In this document: in pieces, positions 44,356-52,834 of the stretch
Layout of the letters: each line of letters opens with the position of its first letter
Numbering within the stretch: position 1 is the first letter of the stretch
Assembly (NCBI GenBank): GCA_965263105.1
Contig: CBDHGL010000003.1
Coordinates: 2,108,001 to 2,172,000 of the forward strand
Source of the DNA: JBCCTX01 sp965263105
GTDB lineage: Bacteria > Bacteroidota > Bacteroidia > J057
Length of the DNA stretch: 64,000 nt
Direction of reading: 5' to 3'
Program-made: the position numbers and the translations under genes
The notes under the pieces: model-generated
What the model saw: only the letters and a program-made list of their open reading frames with translations
The model's database searches: none
Told to the model about the DNA's origin: nothing

Positions 44356-45252
44356 TTAAATTAATTTCCAACCACTTGGGAACAAAAGCTTGGTGCTTTT
44401 ACTTGGGTCTTTAAACCAATTTTTGGGACAAATTACTTGCTTCTCCGGGTTAGGGTTTAACCAGGCTCCCCACCAACTGAACGTACTATTTGCGGTGATG
44501 TGATGCTTGCATTGGCTCATTAACCACAAGTCAACATGATCTTTTTTATCCAGGTTATCAGTAATAAAGTGGTGTGTATTTTTGATCTTCATATTTTCTT
44601 GTACCCATTCCGGGTCATCAGAAAAAATATAATACACGGGGTCATCTACCGATTGTTCCAAAATATTCATGGCCTGTTCGTAGTATGCCATATCACAAAG
44701 ACCCGATAGTTTATGGGCTTCTGGATTGGTCACCAGGTCTCCTCTACGAACATGGAGGCTAATAGCATTCGAATCTTGGATGGATTGGCCGATACGGAGG
44801 TTTTCTCCGGAGGGGGCAATTTTTAAGGTAAACTCCTTTCGAATAAGTTCCCTTTGACTTTCAAAAAACTGTTCTGACTGCCAGTAACCACTTAAGTGAG
44901 AATTTTTGGAGCTTATGTTTAGAACTTCTAAGGGGTTTGAAAGCTGACCCTCTTGAATAGTCTGATAATTGAAAACTGCCCGATTCACCTTTCTTTTGGC
45001 CCTATCCCAAAAGGATTGCTTCAAGGGTAGGAATTGCTTCAATTCGGACTTATTTGCCGTCTCTGCCTGAATATTGAAGTTGGGTAATTCTAAGTTGCGC
45101 TGGGTCAAGGTTTTAGAACGTTCCCAGTGTTTGTCTTCAAAAAAGCTTAGATCAAGTTTAAGGGGTACATTTAAGTTAGTGGCGAGGGTTTTTCCCAACG
45201 CATACTGAAAAAGTTGGTTCCCTAAGCCACCCGTTATCTCGGCAATGATCAT
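44356..45252 (-). CDS. Alpha-1,2-fucosyltransferase (GT11)
   Basis: 298 residues. The GT11 signature EITGGLGNQLFQYALGKTLA is at the N-terminus and SLHVRRGD near 163, where the HxRRxD motif binds GDP-fucose. The C-terminal NSTFSWWGAWL is also typical. It adds fucose (or a related 6-deoxysugar) in alpha-1,2 linkage. No GDP-fucose pathway genes are in the window, so the donor must be made elsewhere. Confidence 0.92.
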   Translation of the reverse strand: MIIAEITGGLGNQLFQYALGKTLATNLNVPLKLDLSFFEDKHWERSKTLTQRNLELPNFNIQAETANKSELKQFLPLKQSFWDRAKRKVNRAVFNYQTIQEGQLSNPLEVLNISSKNSHLSGYWQSEQFFESQRELIRKEFTLKIAPSGENLRIGQSIQDSNAISLHVRRGDLVTNPEAHKLSGLCDMAYYEQAMNILEQSVDDPVYYIFSDDPEWVQENMKIKNTHHFITDNLDKKDHVDLWLMSQCKHHITANSTFSWWGAWLNPNPEKQVICPKNWFKDPSKSTKLLFPSGWKLI

Positions 45253-45293
45253 TTTCTGATTTCTTATAAAAGTTTCCAGAATTCTGAAGCTAC

Positions 45294-46187
45294 TTATTCC
45301 GTGTGAAGGAGATATTTTTTTATTATACTTTTGATTGGGGCTTCTCTAGGAGTAACTCCTTCTGTCTGGGAATAAGGATTTGACCTCAATTTTCTTTTAT
45401 TCAATCTGTCAAACCATGAATATCTATAGCGCTGACACATGATGTAATCAACGTCAGATGGATGAATCTGATCAATATAGGGTAAAATTGCTCGAAGGAC
45501 GATCAAGGAGCGGTTAGATTTTTTTATCTCTTTAATGTAAGTGGATTCGTATCCCACTCTATGGAGATAGAAAGAGTTCGGCAGGCACTGGAATGAGGAA
45601 CCCGTGGCTAATTGGGCAAGGCCAAAAGCAAATGAATCCAGCGCTCCCCCTAGTGCTTCTTTGTATCTCCCAGCCTTTTGCCAGCTTTCTTTTGTAAACA
45701 GATAATTCCCACTTGAAGCTGGGTTTTTGGCAGGGTAATTTATGGCATCGACGAAGCTGAATTTTTCGTCTAAAATCCAGGAGTGGGTGACATTCTCTGG
45801 AGAATCTACGAAGTATTTTATTTCTCCAAATCCTGCTACCTCTAGGGAGTTTTCTAGTAAATACTGTTTTAAGGGCTTGATACTTCCTGGAACCAGGAGG
45901 TTGTCTGAATCTAGACAGAAGATGAGGGAATTCGACGAACTGTCTATGCCTGTATTTCTACTCGCTGCGGCACTCCCCTTATTTATATTGTGCCTTAAGG
46001 AGATTATTTCTGGATATGTACTTTTTAAGGAATCTATCTTTGCCTGAGTTTGGTCAGTTGATGCATCGTTTATGATGATAACTTCATCTCCTTCTTCAAA
46101 ATTATTATTGAATATGGAATGAATGGATTCCTCAAGGGTAGAAGCAGCGTTATATGCAGGAAGAATAAAACTTATTGAGTTTTCCAT
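45294..46187 (-). CDS. Glycosyltransferase family 2
   Basis: 297 residues. It begins SISFILPAYNAASTLEESI, then INDASTDQT, NKGSAAASRNTGID and LIFCLDSDNLLVPG (DxD). C-terminal half divergent. It lies 3 bp after the FkbM methyltransferase gene, whose start codon is close, so the genes are translated together. Confidence 0.87.
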   Translation of the reverse strand: MENSISFILPAYNAASTLEESIHSIFNNNFEEGDEVIIINDASTDQTQAKIDSLKSTYPEIISLRHNINKGSAAASRNTGIDSSSNSLIFCLDSDNLLVPGSIKPLKQYLLENSLEVAGFGEIKYFVDSPENVTHSWILDEKFSFVDAINYPAKNPASSGNYLFTKESWQKAGRYKEALGGALDSFAFGLAQLATGSSFQCLPNSFYLHRVGYESTYIKEIKKSNRSLIVLRAILPYIDQIHPSDVDYIMCQRYRYSWFDRLNKRKLRSNPYSQTEGVTPREAPIKSIIKKYLLHTE

Positions 46188-46190
46188 AGG

Positions 46191-47003
46191 TTAATTTTTG
46201 TACGCAAAAATATTGACAAATAGGTCCATATTATTATAGGTATCTACTTTTTCGAAGGGGCTAGTTGAACCTCCTCCAGGACTTTTTAGTACCACTCTAA
46301 AGCCGGCATTTTTTAGCATATTTAGCAAAACATCTAATTCTTGAGGCCTGTCACAGAAAGAGTGATATTCAACAAAAAGCCTTTTTACATTTTCGAGATA
46401 TTCTATAGAATCTTTTAGTACACAAACTTCAGCCCCTTCAATATCTATTTTTAGCATATCCACCTCTTCCTTCATAAACTCTTTCAGTCGTGCAGTTGAG
46501 ACATCATATGTTTTCTTTTGGGTTGAATTATCAAAAAGATTGCCCGCATCAGCTCCTTCATGGGTAAATTTCAAGGTCGTTTCTTCGTTCCAAAGGGCTT
46601 TTCGAATTAGTGAGACACTTGATCCACTGGTATACTGTTTGACATTGTATTCTAGGCTTTCAAAAATTTTGGGATCTGGTTCAAAGCCTATAATCCTAGC
46701 TTTTGGATAAAGCATTTTAAAATAGATAATGCTTAAGCCGATATTTGCGCCACAATCGAGGATATAGGGTTCCTCCTTTTCAGTAGTAAACTTGTAGATA
46801 TGATGTTCAAAAATTTCTCGATAAGCGCTAAAAAATGAAGCCGAATCGGGTACCCTAATTTCCTCCCCTAGTAGTTTAGTGGTAGTTTCCGTATATCTTG
46901 GAAACTTTCTGAGTCGATTGGTCTCCAAGTATTTATATTTGTATTCTGGGTCAGCCAAATATTTTACCTGGTGTTTAACCCTTCTTTTAATGGCACTGAT
47001 CAT
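46191..47003 (-). CDS. FkbM-family methyltransferase
   Basis: 270 residues. The SAM-binding motif is ILDCGANIGLSIIYFK near 82, the next strand end is IIGFEPDPKIFESLEYN, and VDMLKIDIEGAEVCVL near 178 is the FkbM hallmark. Such enzymes O-methylate sugars in glycan loci. It is followed after 3 bp by the GT2 gene and preceded after 3 bp by the acyltransferase gene, a tight three-gene set. Confidence 0.9.
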   Translation of the reverse strand: MISAIKRRVKHQVKYLADPEYKYKYLETNRLRKFPRYTETTTKLLGEEIRVPDSASFFSAYREIFEHHIYKFTTEKEEPYILDCGANIGLSIIYFKMLYPKARIIGFEPDPKIFESLEYNVKQYTSGSSVSLIRKALWNEETTLKFTHEGADAGNLFDNSTQKKTYDVSTARLKEFMKEEVDMLKIDIEGAEVCVLKDSIEYLENVKRLFVEYHSFCDRPQELDVLLNMLKNAGFRVVLKSPGGGSTSPFEKVDTYNNMDLFVNIFAYKN

Positions 47004-47006
47004 ATG

Positions 47007-47582
47007 TTAATCTAATCTTGATTTTATTACCCTTGCAGGGACACCGGCAGCGATGGAATAAGCAGGAATATCCTTATTGACTACCGACCCTGCACCAATT
47101 ATGGCTCCTTTTCCGATGGTTACGCCATCCAATATGCTACACCCGTGGGCAATCCATACATCATCTTCTATCCTTATTCCTTTGCTGGTATTTCCTTGTT
47201 CTGTTATGGGGATGGAGGTTTCCGCATAATTGTGATTACTAGGCACGATCATACAGTGGGCTGCAATCAGGACGTTATTTCCAATGCTTGTGCCTCCATG
47301 TCCATAGATAATGGAAAATGGATTGATGATACAAGAGCTCCCAATCTTGATATTCCCCCCATATGTCATGAGTATGGCATTCTCCCAAATAAGGGTGTTT
47401 TTTCCGATAGAAATTTTTCCTCCGTATTTTGACGCAACTATGGCAGAAGGAGCTATTTTGTAAAAATCTTCCACATGAATGTTGGGATCATCCATCATCC
47501 TCCATTCGATAATTTTCCTGCTCAAGAATTCCCCTTTCTTATGACAAGAGATTAATAGGTTCTTTCCAAATTTTTTTAACAT
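47007..47582 (-). CDS. Hexapeptide-repeat acyltransferase (WbbJ-like)
   Basis: 191 residues with left-handed beta-helix hexapeptide repeats over about 60-175 (IGKNTLIWENA, IKIGSSCIINPFSII, IRIEDDVWIAHGCSIL, VTIGKGAIIGAGSVV). The probable catalytic His sits in VPSNHNY, and the C-terminus GVPARVIK is typical. It is predicted to O-acetylate a sugar from acetyl-CoA in the cytoplasm. Confidence 0.9.
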   Translation of the reverse strand: MLKKFGKNLLISCHKKGEFLSRKIIEWRMMDDPNIHVEDFYKIAPSAIVASKYGGKISIGKNTLIWENAILMTYGGNIKIGSSCIINPFSIIYGHGGTSIGNNVLIAAHCMIVPSNHNYAETSIPITEQGNTSKGIRIEDDVWIAHGCSILDGVTIGKGAIIGAGSVVNKDIPAYSIAAGVPARVIKSRLD

Positions 47583-47644
47583 GGGATTAAATTCTACCTG
47601 CTTGTTGGATTGGTGCCCTTTATCAGGGAGGGTTTTTTGGGGAA

Positions 47645-48892
47645 TTAGGTAGCTCTACTAGGAACCCCTTCCAGTTGGAAATTTGTTTTCCACCAGATTA
47701 AGCCACGTTTTCCGGGGGTTTTCCCCTGGTTCCAGATATCTTTTTCAATAACCTCAAAATAGATGGCATCCGTCAGGATTTGTAAATCTTGAGAAGAGTG
47801 CCCTAAGGCAACATCAACCTTATATTTTCCTGGCATGAGGGGTACTTGGCCCAGATCGCAATTGATTGCCCCAAATTGTAGAGATTGGGAAAATCCCTCA
47901 GATGGCTGATATAAGTTATTTGCATTCAAAACGAAGACATCTTTCATCGTCTTTATAGAGAATCCAATAGACAAATTGTTGACTTCGAACTTTGCTTGAA
48001 AGGCTACCTTGAGAGATAGGTGATCTCCCATAAAAATATTGTCTGCTATTTCGCCATTACTCCATATGGAGAGGGTAGAGATCCAAATATCTCTTTTGGG
48101 ATCTTCCTCAAAATGTACTTCGTGTTGAGAAGCTTGGGATGACTGATCTAAATATCGGTCAATAGACTCCTCCATGGACCCTTGAAAAACGACGGATCCT
48201 TTTTCTAGCAATATTCCTGTATCACATAATGAAGAAAGAATGGACATATTATGGCTTACAAATAATATGGTTTTTCCTGTCTTGGAAACGTCATCCATTT
48301 TTCCAATACATTTTTTCTGGAACTCTGTATCTCCCACCGCCAAAACTTCATCAACTACCAGAATTTCTGGCTCCAAGTGGGCAGCCACAGAAAAAGCCAA
48401 CCTCACATACATCCCACTAGAAAATCGTTTTACAGGGGTATCAATGAATTTTTCCACACCTGAAAAGTCAACGATTTCATCAAATTTGGATTTGATTTCT
48501 TTTCTGGACATCCCCAGGATAGAGCCATTTAAGAATATATTTTCTCTTCCCGTCAATTCGGGGTGAAATCCTGTTCCAACCTCTAGTAATGAGGCTACCC
48601 GTCCCCTCAATTTTATCTCTCCGGACGTAGGCTGTGTTATTTTCGAAATGACTTTGAGGAGGGTACTTTTTCCCGCCCCATTTTTCCCAATTAGGCCAAC
48701 AACTTCTCCTGGATTAACCTCAAAAGAAACGTCTTTTAACGCCCAGAACTCTTTATCGTCCTTTGCATAAGCATTAGGATATTTTTTTCTGCTAAAAAAT
48801 TTTGAAATGGATTCTCGAACTGTTCCAGCTCCTACTAATCCCAATTCAAATTTTTTCGAAATATTGTGTATCTCAACTGCTGGCTTAGGCAT
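47645..48892 (-). CDS. wzt: ABC transporter ATP-binding protein, Wzt-like
   Basis: 415 residues. The nucleotide-binding domain has Walker A GKNGAGKST at 69-77, signature RFSSGMYVRLAFSVA near 172, and Walker B ILVVDEVLAVGD. The extra C-terminal domain (about 250-415, beta-rich) is the Wzt carbohydrate-recognition type, which reads the finished end of the glycan before export. It pairs with the permease at 49852-50667; a methyltransferase gene lies between them. Confidence 0.92.
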   Translation of the reverse strand: MPKPAVEIHNISKKFELGLVGAGTVRESISKFFSRKKYPNAYAKDDKEFWALKDVSFEVNPGEVVGLIGKNGAGKSTLLKVISKITQPTSGEIKLRGRVASLLEVGTGFHPELTGRENIFLNGSILGMSRKEIKSKFDEIVDFSGVEKFIDTPVKRFSSGMYVRLAFSVAAHLEPEILVVDEVLAVGDTEFQKKCIGKMDDVSKTGKTILFVSHNMSILSSLCDTGILLEKGSVVFQGSMEESIDRYLDQSSQASQHEVHFEEDPKRDIWISTLSIWSNGEIADNIFMGDHLSLKVAFQAKFEVNNLSIGFSIKTMKDVFVLNANNLYQPSEGFSQSLQFGAINCDLGQVPLMPGKYKVDVALGHSSQDLQILTDAIYFEVIEKDIWNQGKTPGKRGLIWWKTNFQLEGVPSRAT

Positions 48893-48933
48893 ATAAGTTT
48901 CGATTTAACCTAGGTAAAAAAATATTCCTGTTT

Positions 48934-49824
48934 TCACCAATCGTTTATTTTGATAAAATAATCAGGATTTGCTTTCCCGATGGGATTGAATGTCTCCTTT
49001 GGGAATAAAAAGCGCTTTGTCAATTTTTTGAAAAAGGAATGAAAAATACTGGGTTTTGACTGATGAGCTTTATTTTGCTGCTTCCCAGGTCGATCCCAGA
49101 TTAAGCTTTCATTTTTTTCCCAGATAATATTATTGTAATCGCTTTGTATAGGGAAAGATTCAAATATGGGGACGGTTTTAAGTTTTTTTGCTTGTATGAA
49201 TAGCAAGGAGGGCTGGGAGTTTGCCAAGGTTACCCTGTTTTGTACCTTTTGTGGATCTGAGACTTCATACCAATCTGCAAACTCGGTTGAATTATAGAAA
49301 ATGAGCCTTTCAATGGCAAATCCATTTCGCTCGTTTAAGGTGCGATAAAATAATTCAGGGCTGAATTGGTAGAATCCATGCCCAACAAAGTTGTTACAGG
49401 GGGTTATTCCGATAAAATGTCCTCCCTCTTCTACCATTTCCATTGCATTTTTTAGTCCTACAGGAAAATTGAATACGTGTTCCAGGGACCCGCCATCAAA
49501 AACCATGGAATATTTCCCTTTTAATGTTGCGGGAATAGGGGTATTCATGTCATGAATTACAGAAGCATCTTCATAGGTAGAGGCATCTAAAGAATCGATG
49601 ACACTTGCTCCTAAGAATTCAAAAAATGGTTCCGTGAAATCAAATTTCTTTGTGATAATTTCCTCGAGTCTATAATCAGCAATGTTAAGTCTATCTAAAA
49701 CTTTTCCAACTAATTCTGGAGAAACCAAGTAATTTTGTCTACCGATCATTAAGGATTTCTCGAAATTTACTCCCTTACCTTTGGCAAAGAGAAGCAATCC
49801 TAATCCGTTTGTATCAAGTCCCAT
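48934..49824 (-). CDS. Putative SAM-dependent methyltransferase between exporter genes
   Basis: 296 residues. The motif VFDGGSLEHVFNFPVGLKNAM near 108 and EEGGHFIGITPCNNFVGHGFYQFSPELFY resemble the second half of class I methyltransferases of capsule loci. A full glycine-rich motif I is not obvious, so the SAM site is divergent. Its place between Wzm and Wzt genes makes it a candidate terminal-modification enzyme. Confidence 0.65.
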   Translation of the reverse strand: MGLDTNGLGLLLFAKGKGVNFEKSLMIGRQNYLVSPELVGKVLDRLNIADYRLEEIITKKFDFTEPFFEFLGASVIDSLDASTYEDASVIHDMNTPIPATLKGKYSMVFDGGSLEHVFNFPVGLKNAMEMVEEGGHFIGITPCNNFVGHGFYQFSPELFYRTLNERNGFAIERLIFYNSTEFADWYEVSDPQKVQNRVTLANSQPSLLFIQAKKLKTVPIFESFPIQSDYNNIIWEKNESLIWDRPGKQQNKAHQSKPSIFHSFFKKLTKRFLFPKETFNPIGKANPDYFIKINDW

Positions 49825-49851
49825 TATGCGTATAATTATTATCTGATTGAT

Positions 49852-50667
49852 TCAAAGTATATCAGCCATATTTTTTTCCATTTTATTGAAATAGAATATG
49901 CCTGTGACAAACAGAATGATTATTATTCCAAATGATATATATGCGTAAGAATTGGGGGCTGTACCTCCTACTAAGCTCCATCTTACTCCATCTACCACAC
50001 CAGCCATGGGGTTGAGGTAAAACAACAATTGATATTTTTCGGGTACTGAGCTAGTGGGATAGGCAATAGGGGTAGCATAAACGCCAATTCGAAGAATTAA
50101 GGGTGTGATGTGTTTAAAATCTCTGTACCGGATGGTGAGGGCACTTAGCCAAATTCCTCCAGCCAGTCCAGATATCACCGCAATCAAAATAAATAGGGGA
50201 AGGTATATAATATTTTCGGAAGGAAGGAATTGATAATAGATCATTAATAATCCCATACATACTAACACGACAATGAGATCTATGAAAGCCGTGATTGCCT
50301 TTGATAAGGGAATTATTAATCTAGGGAAATATATTTTTTTTACCATTTGTTGAGCCCCAATAATAGAATCCCCTGCACTGGACAAAAGTGCTTGGAAATA
50401 GGTCCAGCCACACATGCCTGCCAACGTATAGAGGATATGAGGAATTTCTCCCGTTTCAATTTTTGCTACAACGCCAAAGACAAAGGATAACAGTAAAACA
50501 CTAATTACAGGGTTTAATACGGTCCAAATAAGTCCCAATATCGTTTGTGCATACTTAACTCTGATATCTCTGTAAGTTAAGGTCCAAAGTAATTCGCGGT
50601 AGCGAAAAAGCTCAGCAAAATCAATTTTTAAGGGATTACTTATCGGTTTAATTATAGTCTCTTGCAT
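49852..50667 (-). CDS. wzm: ABC transporter permease, Wzm-like
   Basis: 271 residues with six hydrophobic helices. The N-terminal amphipathic segment LFRYRELLWTLTYRDIRVKYAQT and the block LGLIWTVLNPVISVLLLSFVFG are the ABC2 polysaccharide-permease signature. It should carry lipid-linked glycan across the inner membrane with the Wzt-like ATPase. Confidence 0.93.
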   Translation of the reverse strand: MQETIIKPISNPLKIDFAELFRYRELLWTLTYRDIRVKYAQTILGLIWTVLNPVISVLLLSFVFGVVAKIETGEIPHILYTLAGMCGWTYFQALLSSAGDSIIGAQQMVKKIYFPRLIIPLSKAITAFIDLIVVLVCMGLLMIYYQFLPSENIIYLPLFILIAVISGLAGGIWLSALTIRYRDFKHITPLILRIGVYATPIAYPTSSVPEKYQLLFYLNPMAGVVDGVRWSLVGGTAPNSYAYISFGIIIILFVTGIFYFNKMEKNMADIL

Positions 50668-50738
50668 TAACCCAGTTTCTTAATTAGAGGAGTTGATAAT
50701 TTTTTCGGTAAATATGAGGAAAAAAAAGGCTGATTCCC

Positions 50739-51575
50739 TCAGTTTATTGCATATCCGTTAGCGAGCAATTCATCTTTCGCTTCATGTACAAAGTGTTTCT
50801 GTATGGAGGAATCCATTTCCTCCAAATAGCTCCCTATTTTACCCTTTCGAAAGAATCTTTTTTCGGGACTATCTGGATTCCAATGTGGGTTTTCAAAGCC
50901 AAATTTATCTTCTCTATTTTGAAGGTTTTTAAATGAATTGGTTTGAATAACACTTTCTAACACCCTATCAGTTCTTTGAATTCCTGCGAATTGACAAACC
51001 TTTTTTAATTCGGGAAGGGGGTTTTTTATTAAATCCTCATACCTAACAAAAATAATTCGAGAGTTGTATGGGTTTTCTTGCCAGTTTTTTACATGGGTAT
51101 GCCATTTACAGGGATTGAGCCCTTTGCCCTCAAGCACCATTTCTTCCATAGAATAGTCTTTCCCAAAAATTTTATTCATGTGATAGAAGGAAACGATGGC
51201 ATCTCTTCCATCTCGAATAAGGTATATTACATTTTTATAATTGGGTTGGGGCAGTTCGTGGCTCTTAAAAAAGGTAAGCTCCCCGTAGCGCTTATAAAAT
51301 TTTTTTGTGTAGATATCTGGGACGATTTCCTGTGATAACCTGTCTGGGAGATAAGAAGCATCCGGGCAGTATAAAAGGGACGAAACCATATTTTGCATCC
51401 ATGTATTCCCAGATTTTGGATAGCCTACAATGAAAATATCGCTATCTTTTGTTTCATGGATAGGGAATAAATTGAGTTCCCTCAATCGTTTTTGATAGCG
51501 ATCCTTATAAAAGTCGTCTAATTTTTGGCTAAGATGAAATTTTGCGGAAGAAATGGGATTTTTTAGGAAAGTCAT
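50739..51575 (-). CDS. Sulfotransferase (Sulfotransfer_1 type)
   Basis: 278 residues. The PAPS 5'-phosphosulfate loop is GYPKSGNTW at 51-59, followed by VIYLIRDGRDAIVSFYHM for the 3'-phosphate. IIFVRYEDLIKNPLPELKKVCQFAG and the C-terminal FFRKGKIGSYLEEM, with the RKG motif, are classical for this family. It probably sulfates the glycan in the cytoplasm before export; sulfotransferases use PAPS, which is cytoplasmic. Confidence 0.92.
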   Translation of the reverse strand: MTFLKNPISSAKFHLSQKLDDFYKDRYQKRLRELNLFPIHETKDSDIFIVGYPKSGNTWMQNMVSSLLYCPDASYLPDRLSQEIVPDIYTKKFYKRYGELTFFKSHELPQPNYKNVIYLIRDGRDAIVSFYHMNKIFGKDYSMEEMVLEGKGLNPCKWHTHVKNWQENPYNSRIIFVRYEDLIKNPLPELKKVCQFAGIQRTDRVLESVIQTNSFKNLQNREDKFGFENPHWNPDSPEKRFFRKGKIGSYLEEMDSSIQKHFVHEAKDELLANGYAIN

Positions 51576-51889
51576 ATTCAGCTAATAAGGATTTTGTAAC
51601 AGGCTGAAAATCGTAAAGAAAAAGAGGTGGATGTCAATTGAGGATATCTAGTTTTGGGCAGTATTTTCTTTTTAGAGTAAATAAAATCTGTTTTAAACTA
51701 GCATAGAGGTGCTGTTTATAGGGCACCGCCTTATAGGCTTTTTTCAATATGCTTTTTATATACCGGGAATTTATAAAGGCACATTTAATCTAAATAGATC
51801 GAATCTTTCCAAACAAAAAAGTAATAGAAGGATTCTATTTATTGCCCAATTTCCAAGGGGTATTGAATCATATGAACTTCAGGATATTC
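51576..51889 (-). other. Gap between two sulfotransferase genes
   Basis: 314 bp without an intact gene. On the minus strand it contains one short frame that looks like the beginning of a methyltransferase (annotated separately). A plus-strand frame of 89 codons (51709-51978) runs into the coding region of the neighbouring gene and has no recognisable motif. Confidence 0.5.
51634..51747 (-). pseudogene. Possible 5' remnant of an FkbM-type methyltransferase gene
   Basis: A TTG at 51747 opens 37 codons ending at 51634: KKAYKAVPYKQHLYASLKQ near the start. This pattern (KxxYKxxPxKxxLxxxLK) resembles the N-termini of FkbM methyltransferases of Bacteroidota capsule loci as I remember them. No conserved motif follows, so this is either a deletion remnant or chance. 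Low confidence. Confidence 0.25.
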
Positions 51890-52795
51890 TTAGGTATTCC
51901 AATGTAATACATCCAATTGCACCATATTCTGAAGGTCCTCATTGTGAGGACGATAGAATTCAGCAAGCCGCTTTCTAGTTTTAGGATCTATTCTCGAAGG
52001 GTCTGGTATATTAGACTTGTTCAATTGACGAAAACGCGTACCCAAATAGGAAGTGGTTTTTGCAGGAAGAAGTTTTTTAGGAATCGAGAAAAAAGGATTT
52101 TCTTCTCTGAACAGCCACCTTTTTATTGTATTAAAATGAGGAGATCTAGGAAGAACTGTTTGATTTTGGATGGAGCTATAATCCATTGAGAAATCCTCAC
52201 TTACTCCCAATTTATTACAGATATCCTGACAAATTCTTTCTGGATTTTGGATTAATTGCTCGAATAAATATATGTGAACTTGCTCACGGGGGAATATCGT
52301 ATAAATTTTCTTCAGGAATTTGCTGTACAGCCCCATTTGAACAATTATTTTATACATCATATCATATTCCCCTGCTTCATATTTCCTTATTGCCTCAAAG
52401 AGTTCTTCAAATTCCCTATTTAACCAACCTCCGTTTCTAGCTACTTTATAATAGGAGAAAGCTCTATCTACGGGATTTCTTAAAATAAATAGAAGTTGGC
52501 AGTAGGGATTATGCTGGTAAAGTCGTTGAATCCCTAACTCTTCTGTATAAAGCGTAGCATTTTTTGCAATTATCTTTTTTATTGGGACGGACGGACCTGG
52601 GGTCGTAAAATATTTCTCCCATAAAAATGGCTCCCCCTTTTTGTATTCTTCTTCAACGGAAAAATAACCTAACTCCAATTGGGTATGTGTTGAAATTTCC
52701 GGATGTTGATTGAGATAGCTTTTTAAAGAGGTGGTGCCGGATTTTTGAGCACCTATTATTAAAGCATCTATTCGAGGGGAAGTGGGTTTTTCCAA
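51890..52795 (-). CDS. Sulfotransferase
   Basis: 301 residues from a TTG; no nearby ATG fits. The PAPS loop is GAQKSGTTS at 15-23, the 3'-phosphate motif LLFILRNPVDRAFSYY near 98, with HIYLFEQLIQNPERIC downstream. The pattern is that of heparan-type N- or O-sulfotransferases and their bacterial relatives. The first residues before the loop form a short strand as expected. Confidence 0.9.
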   Translation of the reverse strand: MEKPTSPRIDALIIGAQKSGTTSLKSYLNQHPEISTHTQLELGYFSVEEEYKKGEPFLWEKYFTTPGPSVPIKKIIAKNATLYTEELGIQRLYQHNPYCQLLFILRNPVDRAFSYYKVARNGGWLNREFEELFEAIRKYEAGEYDMMYKIIVQMGLYSKFLKKIYTIFPREQVHIYLFEQLIQNPERICQDICNKLGVSEDFSMDYSSIQNQTVLPRSPHFNTIKRWLFREENPFFSIPKKLLPAKTTSYLGTRFRQLNKSNIPDPSRIDPKTRKRLAEFYRPHNEDLQNMVQLDVLHWNT

Positions 52796-52834
52796 TGGAT
52801 TATAACGGAGGGGTGATTGTTGAAAATCCTTTGT

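Noticed and set aside
51709..51978. Plus-strand 89-codon gene
   Set aside because: It runs antisense into the sulfotransferase gene at 51890-52795 and shows no recognisable feature.
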